A stretch of DNA of 64,000 nucleotides from Emmonsiellopsis sp. PD_33 (GCA_032988165.1 JANTQF010000141.1:21448-85447); one strand, 5' to 3'. Positions 37,640-52,059 are shown, counted from the first letter of the stretch. A program made the numbers and translations. Notes: generated by a model from the sequence alone, not told the origin.

Positions 37640-40600
37640 TTGCAGGGTAGCCTCATTGCAGTCTTATTAATAATATAGATTCTTCCTAGTCATACTCATA
37701 TTATTATATAAGCTTCTTTGCCTCTTGAAGAGTGTGCTTCAGGTATTATCTATCTTCTTCTGAGCTATAGCCCTTCCACCTTATGAGATATTCAATCTTA
37801 TTACTATATTTAAGAGTCTTTATCCATTTTATTATTATTTTTTCTATCTCATATAATTTTCATTCATCTGAATCTTCTTCCATTGCAATAGAGTCTGATG
37901 TCAGTAGAGTGTGTCTAAAGGGATCTTCCTCTTATAAGGTAGATTCCAGATAGGCAATGAAAATCATGGGGTATATATAGAAGTATACTAAGAGGTCTAG
38001 AAGGTAGATGAGGTTACTAACTTAACAGCAGATTATAAAGAGGCCTATGTACTAAGAAGTAAACTTACTATAAGCTTGAAGTAGTAGTATATTATATTCT
38101 TTGCTAATCTAGAGAAGCATCTTGTTATCTATAGTGAAGAATTTCAGTGTGTACTTCTTATTATAATACTTTTTCATGAATACTGCTCCAGTGTGAAGCA
38201 TCTCATTCACATTAAGATAGCTGAAGAAATCTTGAGGGCTCTGATCTTAAAATTCCTGTATTAGCTGGAGTGGAGTCTTAAGCTTTTAATCATATATATA
38301 TTAGTGGGAGGATATTCCTATCACTAATACTATGACACTATTAAAGAGTACTTGGAGTAAGAGGACTGAGTTCTCCCATTCTCATAAATCTTCTAGGGCT
38401 ATAATTATATGTCTGAGGGTAATCTCATATATTTAGTTTGTAATCTCTGACTGGCCATCTACTTGAGGATGATATGCTGTGATATAAAGAAGATCTACCT
38501 CTAAGAACTTAAAAATTGTTGCTCAGAATTTACTGAGAAACTTCTTATCTCTATCTAAGATAATGCAAGATGAGGTATCCTAATTACCTATTATTAACTA
38601 TTTAATAAATAGCTTGACTTAGAATTCTACATCTCAATTTTAGCATTCTAAGATGAAGGTTATCCTCTTGCTTGCCTTGCAAGTAACAGTCATGCCAGCA
38701 TTAAATTAGCTCTTAGAAAGACTAAGAATAATATTAATTATAATGATATAAAATAGAGATAGCTCTGTAATGATTAGCTGCAGTATGTCATAAAACTTAT
38801 ATTAATGAGTAGTATTTTGCAGATAGCTGAGGCAGTAATAAATATACCTCTTAATAAGATGAGACTTCTTGTAGATAGATAATCTATCTAGCTTCTTTAT
38901 AGTTTGCTGAGGTCTAAGGTGTGCATCTAAGTGCAAAATCTTGATAATGTTGTCAATAAGGGGTTAGGAAATGCAGAGCTATGTGATGTTACTATGTTCA
39001 TAGTATAGTAGACTATCATCAAGATTGATATGATATAGTAACTTGGTTTGATTTTCCATGGGTAGCATACTATTTGCCCTTATGACTTTCAGGATTGTAG
39101 CCAGCCTTGAGTCTTGCTGATAGGCATTAAAGAGTCTTTATTAAAACTATGAGAATATTATAATCACTATTATTATATAATTTACTAGGAATATATCTAT
39201 AGTTTTAGTGGCTAGATCTTTTAGGGGCTCATCCTGGTCTGTAGGCATGTTTGACTGTAATTAAGATAGGACATCTAGAATAATGTGTGTGCAGCTAGGT
39301 TTATGAAATATTTATAGGTTAAATTGCTGTATATACTGAACAGCCTGAATGAGCCTCAAGTTAAGCTTATTTATAAATAAGGTGATCAGTAATGTCTGTC
39401 TGATGATCTATAGTATAGCTGAGTAGTTAATATATATGATTACTAAAAGTTCTGTGGCCTTAACCATATATTATACTTTTTTGAATGCTCAAACTAGATA
39501 TATAACCTCTAGTTTCATTGGCTAGTATTAGGTTTCTACTAATATTAGAATTTTGAAGAGGAACATAATTGATTTCATCATAATTAATAAAGATGAGGTC
39601 TCAAAGTCTGGGACTTTTCCATACTATAACTCTTTAAGTAGTGCTTATTCTAGTTTTACATGAAATATTATCACCTCAAAACCTCTCTATTTAGAAGCAT
39701 TGACATCAAAGAAGAGGTATTACATGCTATCATAATGTATTAGAAATAAATTCTTAATAAATACTACTTATATGTTATTAAAAGCCTTCTCTTCTTTTTC
39801 TATAGGCTTTCCAAGGGGTGTTCAGGCAGAGAATTGGGTTCATAGTCTTCCTTTTACTAGTACATCCTTAAGAAGTATCATCTTATGCACCTTTAGGGGC
39901 TCTATATGATAGGCATAAAAGGGTATGTAGTTTCACAGCTATTCTGTTGTATTAAGGTAAGTCTTCAGATCCTTTAAGTTCCTTAGAAATGTAATTCTTG
40001 TCAATGCAGTAATCTAATCCTTCATTAGTGTGAGGTCTAGAGATGAGACCTTATACTCTAGCAATTTAACTAAAGGGAAATTAATAAATACCTTCTTTAG
40101 ATTAATGACTATATTCTTATCATAAAATAGGCTAAAGATCTTTCTCAGGTGTTTATCATATTTTTTCATAGTAATACTTGCAGTGACTAGATTATCAATG
40201 TAATAGTAGATGAACTTCTTAAACTTCTTTAGAAAGAAGTTAATCTTACACTACATCTATACTAGAGAGTTTACATATCCTATTATTACTACTAAAGGAA
40301 TCTCTTGTCCACAGTGCAATACAACTGATAAGTGTTGTTGGTGATCATGGCAGACTCTCTATTAATAGAAGAAGCTTATATAGTTAAGAATAGTAATATA
40401 ATGATATTCTTTCATAAAGTTAATAACCTCTATCTATTATATCATTAAGTATACATCAGACTCAACTATCTTATTCAGTTTTCTAACATTAATTATAGAA
40501 TGATCTTTCCATACTCTATTAACCTTCTTTCATACTATAAATACTAGGTATTCTGAGGAGATATGGTTCATTGCTCATTTCATATATTCTTAGACATATA

Positions 40601-41735
40601 ATTTATTAAAGAGCTCATCTATGACCTTATAGTTCTTTTAGCCCAGAGGATATACTTTTACCTATATCTAGAGCTTATAATTCTTTAGTAGTAAGAGGGG
40701 AATCTACATTTACTTCTCCTCTAGTAGATTCATAGTATTACTGTAGTCTTCCCAGATTTCAGAAAATTCATTATAAATCTATATGAAGTATTTTATGATC
40801 TTCTTATTACTATAAATTATTATATCATTAGGTAGTTTTACTTCTACTCTTATGGGGTTGATATTAATAGTATGCAGGGATTCTTCTATTAACTCTAGTA
40901 TATTCAGATTGTTGTTCAGCTCCTATTAGAGCTGTTATCTAGGAAGGTTGAGAGCTAATAGCTCTACTGTGAGGTTAATTAAGTATGTACTAGTAGCATT
41001 ATATTCTCTCAAGATACTGATGTGAGGTCTCTATGGGATTATTATCTATCTATTCATGCTGTTGATAATGTGGGTGAATAGGAGATTATAGTTCATAATC
41101 TGCATGTATGCTTGAAGTGATAGTATGACTGAGTTAAAAATATAATCCCTATCTATTAATAGTTATTCCCCTTTGTCAAGATAGCATCTAAGGGGAATTT
41201 TTACCTCTAATCTGAGCAGAATGATGACCTTAGTGTCTGCATATATTAATCTAATAGTTTGATGGTCTTTTCTTAGTATCACTAAAATCTTAGCTTCTAC
41301 ATTTTCATATAACTTTACTTATAGCATTCTTTTGTTTAGATCTATAGTAATATCCTTCAGCACTATATTATCTATATCAAGCAGCAAGTTAATATAGAGA
41401 TCATTAATAATATATGCTTCTACTAAGATCTAGGCAAGCACTAATATATATCTATTATTTGACAGAACTGCTGATAATATGAGTAAAATCATAATCATTT
41501 TAGAGGATTCTATAGAGTCTCTAACACCTCTAACTAATATTTATAGGCATGCCAGGCATAGTATCTTATCATATTACTACTTAAGAAACTTCTTGCTTAC
41601 AAGTATCATCATGCAGCTAGAGTCTAAATATATTGACAGCAGCTTGAAGGCATTCTAGTAGAATGTCATGATAGTAACATATTTCTAGTTGTAGAATGTA
41701 TAACTATAAGGTATATCTAAATTAGCTAGCTACTG
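37640..41735 (-). pseudogene. C2 pol: protease, RT, RNase H, integrase, chromodomain
   Basis: Read from 41735 down. Protease (LDSSCMMILV near 41610) and RT with YYYIDNLV near 40190-40210 are visible. The palm motif is YIDN, the same as in C1. RNase H and integrase follow (about 38300-39700). The chromodomain is well preserved at about 37690-37830 and includes IEYLIRWKGYSSEED. Stops are frequent. This copy retains residues lost in C1 and is the better reference for the family. Confidence 0.75.
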
Positions 41736-43340
41736 AGATACTATCACTCAAGATGCATAGTCAGGGCTCATATAGAAAGCTTATGGAGTTGCCATGCAAG
41801 TTTTCAAGTATTTATATAGATTATTGTGTCAATTAAAGGTCTCACTATAGTTATAATAGATAGTCATCATGAGATTTACATGGAATGTATCTACTTCTAG
41901 ATCATACATATCATTATTATATGATTATTTCTGTGGATCATTCATGGGCATTTCTGACTCATCATAGTAGGAGTTAAATTCCACCTCTTGACTATATGAA
42001 TCTTCTATAGACTCCTCTGATTTCTTTAAGTTAGCATGAAATACTACCTATTTGCATGGCTGCTAATTTCATAGCTGCCTGCCAGACTGAATCACATTCT
42101 TACTAGTAGATACTAGAAGCTGAAGTTGTTGTTTCAGAGCTGACAGTTCAGAATAATCTTACTAAGCTTTGCCTTAATAGTTTTCATTATACTGATTATA
42201 GCAGTTAGTATAGCTATATTAGTTGTTATTTCTACCCTAGCTGCTATGATACTACCTGTTGATATAATCTTAAATCTGATATCTAAGTTAATACTAGTAA
42301 GTAGACTATTCAAACTAGTAGAGGTATAATCCTCTATCATAATCACAGTAATTACTCTGAGAGGTAAAGTTATCATGATAGAATCCATACTAATTATACA
42401 TACTATTTATATATTAATCATTACTTGTAAACTGATCTGTCTAGTTGATCTACTTGCAGTAAATAATTTCTATAAACTTCTTAATGATCATATCCTCTTC
42501 TGGTTTATTAATAGTGGCTTGTAGAGTGACATTCAGATTATTCCATGCATATAGGACTTAGACATACTTGATCTCTCCTTAGCCACAGTGTTTTGTAGCT
42601 GTAGAGACATTAAGAATGTAGAAGATTAAACTGTATTCATTATAAAAATTCTAAAGAGAGTATTTTATCTTATTAAGTTTTTATAAAGCTTGATTACCCT
42701 TAATGTGAAATTATTATTGAAGAATTTTAATCCATTCATCTACTTCATTATTAGTAGTGATAAATTCTGTGTAGATAATATTATTCAGCTCCTGGTTCTA
42801 CCAGAATTCTACTTTTCCTTTGAGGTATGAGTCTAAATTCTGATAGATTCTCATCACATCTCTAATTAATACTATAACCTTAAGGTAGTTTATAAATACA
42901 TGGACATCCCTGTAATAGATCTTACCATCTTTATTAATAATATTATCACAGCTCTATAATATCAGTGCATCAGGGTAGAAAAAACCAATGTCCTGAGGTT
43001 TTCATGGAGCAGTCAAGATTGATAGTGCAGGTGAAGGCTGCACTAGTAGCTAAGCTAATATTAGCTAAGTAATAATAGTCTTAGCATGAGAAAGCAATTT
43101 TCATAGAGTTTGCATTTAATGCAGAGTAAAGCTTGTATCATCAGCAAATTCACCTGTGATATCTATAATGATTAGAGTACTATTTACATTTAATATATTA
43201 TTCAGCTATTTAATAGATAGTAGTTAAGAGAGTCATTCTTAATTCATCAGGATGAGATTTAGAGTCTCTGGAGACTCTATAAGTATTAGCTGCAGTGCTC
43301 TACCAAATAATATATTATTTTACTAGTAAAGTTTTAAAGA
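41736..43340 (-). pseudogene. C2 gag (decayed)
   Basis: Counterpart of C1 7090-8786 in inverted orientation, including the low-complexity segment (about 42100-42400) and the uninterrupted junction into pol at the site where element A entered C1. Limits are approximate. Confidence 0.6.
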
Positions 43341-44502
43341 ATGCTTCTTCACAGTGATTAAATATGCAACTCTGCTTGAAGCAGTCTGTATGATTGTGAA
43401 ATTTAAGAACTACTTGATTAAGTAACAAGTAGTTAATGAGTTAGTCTAATGATATCAGTGAGACTATCTGAGCATCTTTGAAACTTCCATGTGAATTAAT
43501 CTGTAAGCATGTATGCTCTTGTGGTTCTATAGATACCTATCTGGACTTAAATGAGAAATTTAGGTGGGTAGTTCACTCAATCATAAATATTACCCTTATA
43601 ATTGTAGTGTCCTGCAAGAAGTCATAATGAGGGAAGTTAAAGTTAAAATACTTAATAATCTGATGAGCAAGTTCTACTATCTGGGCATAAAAGATCATTC
43701 TATATTTCCTTGAATATAAGAGCTGCTAATATTAATAACTATTATCAGATAGAATAAATCTTCTAAGAGAAAGAGTCTGTAGAAAAGTGTAGAAATAAAA
43801 AAAGCACTATATCCTTTTAGAATAAAAGTAATCAGAAGACACATGCCAACACAATGAATACATATATATTATACTCTTTTAGAGAAAGAACCACAGAAAA
43901 TCTCAGAAAAATATAAAAGAATAGAAAGAGAAAAGTACTTTTTAAGGGAAGTAGAAAAGTAGGTAATTTCTGAGAAATATATGGGGAAATTTGTATGGGA
44001 GAGTCTTAAGTGATCACTTTATGAGTAAAAAGTAATATAAATGTAGCATAATAAACTCATATAACAGTCTCTCAGTATCAGAAAGTAATATAATGAATGA
44101 AAGTAAGCAAGTAAAATAATTATAATAAGATAGTTCCTATAGAAGTTTCATAGGTAGCTTGAGCTTCTCTTACTGGGCTCAGCAATTTAGAGTAGATCTT
44201 AATGGATTCACCAGGAAATTAGACAGAGTAATACATGCAGAGAACAATAAAAATACAATTTAATTAAAATTATTCATAATGAGAATAAAGCTATTCAGAT
44301 ACTAGGTAAGAAAAGTTATTTATAAGAAGAATAAAATCTAAGTAAATATAACTTCTAGAGAAGAAAAGTTCATGAAGTAGATAAGATGAGTAGAAGAAAT
44401 AGAGAAGAAATGAGAGCTCATTGAAGAAAAGATGAAAGTAATAAAAGTAAAAAGATATAATAATAACTTATTATAAAGACTAGGAAACTGTAATAAGAAC
44501 AC
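43341..44502 (-). other. C2 leader, truncated
   Basis: AT-rich DNA matching the C1 leader in inverted orientation. Alignment is visible up to about 44490 (AGTTTCCTA on the minus strand). No gene seen. Confidence 0.5.
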
Positions 44503-44908
44503 TGTGCATCATTAATATCATAATAAAAAGCTTGATTCTTCTAAGTCTCTGGAAGCTCTATGATATAGGTATCATCAGTCAGGCTGACTAATCTAAGCTA
44601 AGGAGTATGAGCAGGAGGACATAAGGACATACAGAGCTTCCACATAGTAAGCATCAGAGTTTTGGAGAAAGTCTGCATCCTCACTAACCTGCTGATAATA
44701 AAACAAAACTAACTGAGCATTATTTATAGTATCTCTACAGGCAGAGGGAAAACTAACTAATCATCATAATTATTATAGCATCTTTAAGTGGAGGCATCTC
44801 TTCATCAAGATAGAAATAAACAAGGAGCATCTCCAAATAGAGGCATCTCTTCATCAAGGTAGAAAGAAAGTAAAGATAAAAGAAATAAATAAAGATATAA
44901 GCATTCTA
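44503..44908 (-). repeat. element D 3' LTR (inferred)
   Basis: It begins TGTGCATC at the point where C2 similarity stops and ends GCATTCTA. The next bases give a minus-strand purine tract (CCTAGGGGAATAGGG, 44909-44923). It contains a tandem duplication of about 49 bp (44778-44826 and 44827-44875). There is no second copy in the window, so the limits are inferred. Confidence 0.55.
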
Positions 44909-45389
44909 CCCTATTCCCCTAGGCACTTATAGGGGCTTTCAATGACTATTATCTCAGGATGCCTGATCCACTAAAATTACAGCTTTTTAGCTCATTCATT
45001 GGCAATATCATCATTTAACTGCTGTATTGTGTTTTCAACATCTTCTATAATTATCTCAGGGGGAAAAATGACATGATTTCTACAGTGCTACTCATTTCAT
45101 AGTAGACAGCTTTCCCACAGACAAGTCTCATTTCATCAATGAGATAGCACTTTGAAGTATTCCATCTTTACACAGTTCTTATCATGCAGATATGCAGCTC
45201 ACATAGTATTTACTTCTCATATTATATTCATCACTTTCTTGTAATCATTGTCTAAGTAGATGAACTTTTCCTGGATGTGCTAGCCCAAAAAATTATAATA
45301 TTCCCACCCTGATATGAGTATTTTGAGACACAGATAAATAGGCTTATTCACATTGTGAGTCTTAGTGACATCATGAGTCTTGGGATCTA

Positions 45390-46320
45390 TTACTTACTTT
45401 AGTAGAGCACCATTAATGGTCATGCTGATACAGGTCTTCTGAGCTTGAGATTCAATGTAGGTAAATAGGCAATTTGAAGCTGATCCTTGAAAGTCTTAGT
45501 CCTTTTCTGCATTAATATAGATTTTGAGGGAGGAAAATTAGAGAGTATTTTCTGATTTAAAAATAATAGAAGTTTTGATCTATTTAGCTCTATTCTAGCA
45601 GTAATATTATTCTACTTTAAATAAGATATTACAGTTCTCAAGGGAGTCTGCTGTGACTTTTTCAAGGCAATCTTCATTCAGCTTCTTACATACTAACTTG
45701 ATTAATAGAGGTAAGTTGATTATAGCAAGGATCTTCTCCACTGTAATGTCTTTAGCAATGAGGACATCAGCAATAGCCTTCACCTCTAGTAGGGAAACTC
45801 CTCTATCTTTATGTATCTTGTTGAGGATTAATTTGAATTGAAAGTCATTAGAGTCCTTATTACTATCTTATCCTAGAGATATTCCACCTTAGTTATTATT
45901 ATTACCACTATCTTCTTTATATTCATTTTTACCTTCAGAATTATCTTCTAATGAGTCTTTTATATCCTCATCATCATTCACAAATAGATCATCTTGATCT
46001 TTCTGCTTGCATGGGGACTAGCATCTCTGCAAGGATTTAAGTATTAGCTGTTGGGTTATAGCCTTGAGGCAGTTAATTAGAGTTTATAGGTCACTATTCT
46101 TACATCCTTCATGTTCTCCTCATTATCCTTGAGTCATATCATTGTAGGTGTGTTGTATGTACAGAATGTTATGATTAGAATAGATAGCTTTAATGATCAT
46201 TCTAATGCAGGAAAAGTAATACTTTTACTGAGTATTTCATAATAGTTATATTAGCTTTTTGCCTGTGATTCTGAATTCTGCTGATAACACATTGCACCTG
46301 TAATTTATTTCTTGTCTATT
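45390..46320 (-). pseudogene. element D extra gene downstream of pol (unknown product)
   Basis: A minus-strand frame with only transition-type stops lies between the chromodomain end (about 46860) and the LTR. It shows a short N-terminal part, an acidic linker (DDLFVNDDEDIKDSLEDNSE) and a well-preserved helical block (FKLILNKIHKDRG, SLLEVKAIADVLIAKDITVE, KKLNEDCLEKV). No known domain recognised and no clear similarity to the extra genes of B or C by eye. Ends are approximate, and further coding sequence may continue to about 45000 in another frame. Confidence 0.5.
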
Positions 46321-46849
46321 TTCTGCTACAATATAATGTAGTAGTTATAAGTACAGGAAGATCCAGTATGCTATCTATCACAGCTGTGAAATCTGATTGA
46401 TTTATTTCTATTTATTCTCATCTGTGATATCACAGATGTAGTTACTGTATGATTCTTATATGTGTAAAGATAGTTTACTTATATCTAAAAGCCAGTAGTT
46501 ATAAGTAGCTGGCTAAAAGAACTCATCCATCATCTATAGTGTAGATGTGCTATAGCTTGTATGTCTGTATGAGTAGTAGGGGTTAGTCTAAGAGTTTTAT
46601 ATGTCTGTTTCTATATGATGTGTTGTTATGGTGAATAAAGGAGTAAACATCATATATTTATGGTGAATTCATTACTATGATGACATTGTTAATATTCAGA
46701 GTGATAGTATATGAGTAAGTCTAGTAGTATATCTCTATCCCTTATAGCTCTAGATGCTTGATGCTATAGAGAATCCATACTTTATGTCATATATACTCAT
46801 GATAAAAATAGGGTTACTTTATTACTCAGTTCTTTGATTATCTCTTAGA

Positions 46850-49800
46850 GGCTCTAAACTGATAGGTCTTCTTAAATTACTCAATTAATTTCTTTGATTC
46901 TTCAGCTTCTATCTCATTTACCCATTGATTGTCTTTTGACCTATAGCTTTTCCATTATAGTAGGTATTGAGTTCTACTACATAATATCCTCTTTGCTATT
47001 ATCTTTTCAACTTCATATGTAGGATTTTTGCCAGTTGCTGCCAGTTTAACTGATGAGGATTTCAGGTATTAATATTCATAGGAGTCTCTTTACTGAGGAA
47101 GAGGTTCAAGTATTACTACACTTATAACTAAATGGATCTTCATTATGTATGATAGTTCTAGCTTATATGCAAGTAATTCTATTTACTCAAGTATCCTAAA
47201 CAGTTCAGTAAATTGATTATTATATTTGCATGAGATCTTTATAGCTGATATTTCATATTCCTGATATAAGCAGAGGAGTACTCTATCCCCTACCTGGAAG
47301 CTCTATAATGTATGCTTTCAGTTATAATAGTCCTTAGCTATTATAGCTGCCTCATCAAGTGCTAGGATTATGTCTCATTGGATATGGAAGTATGGCACTG
47401 TAGGTATTATTATTAATACTGAGATAAATGAGTTGATAGTGATTTCATATATAATTTTATGAGCTGAGTATCCCATTAATGTGGATTTAGCTGCATTGAG
47501 ATGAAAGATAATAGTTAGTAGTATTTATAGCCAGTCATATGAGTTTCTCATTACTGTAATAGCATGTTATAGAGTAATTTGTATGGTTTGATTTATCCTT
47601 TCACTCTGCCCATCTATTTGTGGGTGATATGCAGTGGAATAGAGGAGCTTGACCTTGAGATACTTGAAGAGATTCTACTATAAATCACTGAGAAACTTAA
47701 GGTCTCTATCTGAAATAATCCTACATGGGATTTCCCAGTCAGCTAGTAGTAGACAGTTAAGTAGGGCTTTTACCCAATTCTCTGCATTAAAGTTAGATCA
47801 CCTAGAGATGATTATAATCTATTTAAAGAACTTATATATAATAGACATCACCATGTCACATTTACCATCTGGCAACACAAGTATAAAGTTAATGATTATT
47901 ATGTTATGCAGTATATCCACAATTTATATAGGTTAGTACTGTCCATGAGGCTTGTATCATAATATCTAGTTAACTTAACAGCTGAGGCAGTACTCAATAT
48001 ATTTCTATAACTCCATCATATAGTAGCATATCATCATATCTTGTAGATTTCCTAAGGTTCAATTGAATTCTAAGTGGTTGAGAGTGTGGGCCAGGCCAAA
48101 GATTTCTTTATATAGAGCTCTTGGGATTACCAGGCACTTTATCTTATCACATGTGTAGTATAGGATGCCATCAGTCAGCTCATATAGGAGTTTGGATAGC
48201 TCTTTAGTCACATTATTTCTTTTAAGAACCTCTATAACATGGGACAGCTTGGCATCTCTGGAATATTCATCCTTGAGACATCTTTAGAAATCATCAGACA
48301 TTTCAACTAGGGTCTCTATATAGTTGCCATTAATGGTGATATCATCATCTTCCCTTATATGAGTAAAATATGCATCCTATATTTCCTCTAGTGACTCATC
48401 TGTATCCATCATCATCTTATTCCTACTGGGCAGGCAGGACAGTGCATTCAGTATAAGGTGTAGTTACCTGAGTTTATATATCATTTTGATGTAAAATTGT
48501 TATAGATATACACCTATCTGGATCAACTATAGATTCTGGCAGTCTGTTGCTGTCATTCTCAGATGTGTAGCTTTAAGTATCTCTAATATCAGTTTATGAT
48601 CAGTGTAAATGATAGTATACTTCATTGAGGCTTTCATCAGGTGCTATACCTTACAGACTACTCATATTAAGCAGGCAATCTCAAGCTTAGTAGGCTAGTA
48701 ATGATTCTCAGCAGGAATAAGAGTCTTACTGAGAAATAGAATTAGTTCAACTAGTCTCTATAGTAGAGATACTATATAATCTATCATTTTTAACACTAAT
48801 CAGCTATTTTTAATATAGAATATCATGATACTAAATCCTCATTCAACTGATGCATCTACATTAATGAATAATACTCACTAGTTATTAGTATATACTAGAA
48901 AGAGTTAGGTGCAGAAAATCTCCTATATCACTTTAAAAACTATATATTTCACAGTTGTTCCATCTATCTTCATCATCATTAAGTAAGCTATGCACTTAGT
49001 ATCTATTATTAATCCTGTCTTGAGCAATTCCATTTTTCATTTCTGAAGTGGATCTATTATATGAGTATACCATGAGACATACTGACATAGTCAGCTGATT
49101 AATTCTATGTATTTCTCAAAATGTACTAACTTCATAGAGAACTCTATTTCAGTGAGCACCTTGAGTTTCTCTTCATCAACAAATAAACCTAGTTCTGATA
49201 TATGCTAGCCCAAAAAGCATATAGAGGGAAATTCAATGTAGATCTTCTTTGGGTTAAGTACTATTCCTAGATCTCACAATCACTAAAAGAGTTTGTATAA
49301 GTAAATAACATGATATTTCTATGTCTATAAATACACTACTAGGTCATTAATGTAGACTCATATGAACTATTTAAGATCTACTAGGTGTCTGTCAATTTGC
49401 CTTTAAATATATAGTACCAAGTTGATGTATTCTATTATTACAACATTAAAAATCTCCTATCCTCAGTGTGTAATGACTATCATTTTGATTCAGTTGTCTG
49501 AGTGAGAGCACTAGTGGTAGAAAAAGCTTATTATATCTCTTACTGTAATGTATCATGCTTCTTTCAATTCATGTAGAATATCTATTTATAGTAGGACTAG
49601 ATATACATTAGACTTCATAGCTTTATTGAGAATTTAAAGGTCTACTATAACTCATCTCTTTCTCATAGATTTTTCTTTATAGTACATCATCCATCATACT
49701 ATAAATACTAGGTAGGCTGAATAGGTATGAGTCCTTACTCAGCTCATTCTTTCTTATAAGTATAGCTTATTAAATGTGTCATCTATACATTTACAGTCCT

Positions 49801-50800
49801 CTGAACCCACTAAGTATATTTTTGCTGTCTTAGATAGAGCAGCTCCCTACTTGAGTAATACTCTTATTTACTCCTCCTGCAGAATATCCATAAATCCTCC
49901 ATAATTGATGAAAATATTACTATATTTCTTAATAAGGTCTGTGAAGATCTCCTTTATCTCATTATCCTCATAATATATAGTCACTTTGTTGTCTAGTATG
50001 ATCTCATTTGCACCATTCTGTATGACCTTTATCTACTGATAATTGTAAGCTAAGTTCTCCATGATCACTAGTATTATTATTTTATCTATCACATGAAACC
50101 TATCTGTGAATTCTATCTCCTGCAGGATCCCTAACTTCAAATGACATGAGATGTAGACAGACTTCTTACTGTCATTTCTTATCTGAATGAATGATAACAT
50201 GTGATCTATAACATGCACAGAGAATGTGAGCTGCAGATTAGATAGTTTAAATAGATAATCTCTATCCTCTAGAAGCTCTATTTTTCCTCAGATGTAAATA
50301 GGGATCCTCACTTCTACCTCTAATAGTACTGTAATATTAGTAGTAGCATATAGGGGCTAGTTTGCCTGATAGTTCAGCTTTAAGATTAAAATGAAATCAA
50401 TAGCTATATTACAACACTATATCAGTTAGATCTTTCAGCTTGAGAAATTCAGGATCAGACTCTCTAGTTTAAGATTATCTACCCCTATAAGTAGCTTTAC
50501 TCACAGGTTATTAATGATGTGGGCTTCAATGAAGAGTCAGGCAATCATGGGCTTTCCAGATGATAGTATCACTAGCATATAAAGTGAGATTATTATAATC
50601 TCCAATGAGATTGATCCTTTGCTAATGCCTCATACTGTCACAGACTTGAATTGAATTATTTTGACTTTCAGATCCTGCTATTTGAGCTAGTTATAATTAA
50701 TGAGCATCATGATGCATTCACTATTCAAATATACATCATTTATTATGTTAGGCTTCATAATAAACACTTTCATTGTGATATAATGTTAAAACTAAAAAGT
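46850..50800 (-). pseudogene. element D pol: protease, RT, RNase H, integrase, chromodomain
   Basis: Read from 50800 down. The protease site reads LNSECIMMLI near 50720-50750, so the Asp-Ser-Gly triad has become Asn-Ser-Glu. RT has palm motif YIND at 49343-49354 (YIDD expected), preceded by QRQID and SFFYH motifs. The integrase core is well kept at 47598-47720: IISDRDLKFLSD followed by STAYHPQIDGQSER, so the second Asp and the Glu are both present. The chromodomain lies at about 46860-47020 (PTYEVEKIIAKRIL and DNQWVNEIEAEESKKLIE). Stops are of transition type. Confidence 0.75.
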
Positions 50801-51206
50801 CATTCTATCTGAAGCATATACCTGTAGCCTTCTAAATGAGATTATCAGTAATAAGATATCAACATGCTAAGTAGCTGATTCTTCCTTATCTATATGATAC
50901 TCTGTGACATGATCATGCAATTAGTTGTTAAACATAAAGATCATATTATAATTCAGACAGTCAAAAGTGTTATACTCATCATTAAAGACTAAGTAGTCAT
51001 TAGTCTTTTTGCAGGAATCATTATCCTGCTGATCCACATTATTTTAATCATCTTATTAATTATCTTCCTGTTGACTGTCAGCCCAGTTTACCTGTATATC
51101 ACACCTCTAATAGCTGGTATTTCCATAGTTATTCTATCATCAGAAGTTGTTGTTATCCCAACATTGATAATTATTATTATAATTATTATTCTGGTAATTC
51201 TAATAG
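50801..51206 (-). pseudogene. element D gag, C-terminal part
   Basis: The minus strand encodes an Asn/Tyr/Gln-rich low-complexity stretch followed by the gag-protease junction (CKKTNDYLVFNDEYNTFDC). Interrupted by B2, whose target duplication ATAG is 51203-51206. The gene resumes at 63526. Confidence 0.6.
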
Positions 51207-51526
51207 TGTGGTGAGGATCTGCTATTGGGTTGGATCAATTTTTTGCTGAGGCTTTTCACTGCCAAGCACAGTCATGAAGATAGATATTTTCCTTTTCATT
51301 GTGAGACATCATCTGTTCATTTGTGGATTTCTCATGCATGTGTATGCTTCTTTGAGATAGATCTTTTGTTTCTTTTGTGTGTTACCTTATCATTTTATTA
51401 CTGTGTTGTTTTGTATTATAGATTGCCAATACATTCCTCTGCTTCAACATTGATATCAATTCTTTTCTTATGTTTGCCACTACTCTGTTTAGTGCCACCT
51501 GATGTGCACACTCCATCCCTGCTTCA
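51207..51526 (+). repeat. B2 5' LTR
   Basis: 320 bp, TGTGGTGAGGATC...CTGCTTCA. Open frames inside it are incidental. Confidence 0.93.
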
Positions 51527-51527
51527 T

Positions 51528-51543
51528 TGGTGTGCACAATTGG
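51528..51543 (+). other. B2 primer-binding site
   Basis: TGGTGTGCACAATTGG starts one base after the LTR, at the normal position for tRNA priming and with the usual TGG. The cognate tRNA was not identified. Confidence 0.6.
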
Positions 51544-52059
51544 AAATCATGAATGAATGAATAGATGGCAGTATTGATACAGATAATTATGCTGAGTTCC
51601 TTTCCCCTTTTTCCTTTACTTTTATTGAGCATGCTACTCAACACAATTCTCTTATTTCAATTTGTGATAGGCCCATTTAGTTGGAGTAGGCCTGCAGCCT
51701 TGTGGCTGTGCCAATGGCAATACTGCCAGAAGAAAACTTTGAAGAATGAACCTACTGAACTATCAAATCCATCAAGCTGTTCCTCAACAAATGCAGACTC
51801 TAGTGAGAAGAAAAATTTACAGTAGATCTTGTAGTTCTTTTTCTTCCTTGAGTCCCTGAACCTCTACCTGCAAAAAGATACAGATATTGCCACTATTATC
51901 AACCTATTTCTCATTTGTAAATGAGAGCCACTTATCTATTCATTTCTCCATTAATATATATCTCCTAAGCACATTCAGTTGGACTTCATCACACATCATT
52001 GAACTCAGTCAGGAAAAGTATCAGCTCCACCACCAAAAATTGAGATCAACAGTGAGAAG

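Larger units (their letters stand above)
33780..44502 (-). mobile_element. element C2: second copy of C, inverted, 5' truncated
   Basis: The minus-strand copy of C. It has a 161-bp 3' LTR (33780-33940), extra gene, chromodomain, integrase, RT, protease, gag and part of the leader. Similarity to C1 stops at 44502, where the LTR of element D begins, so the C2 5' LTR is absent. It is inserted in the same MULE gene as C1, about 1 kb further on and in the opposite direction. It preserves the empty target site for element A (41737-41741). Confidence 0.85.

Noticed and set aside
51225..51560. 111-codon plus-strand frame
   Set aside because: It lies within the B2 5' LTR; the same sequence in the other LTR copies is not open in a conserved way.
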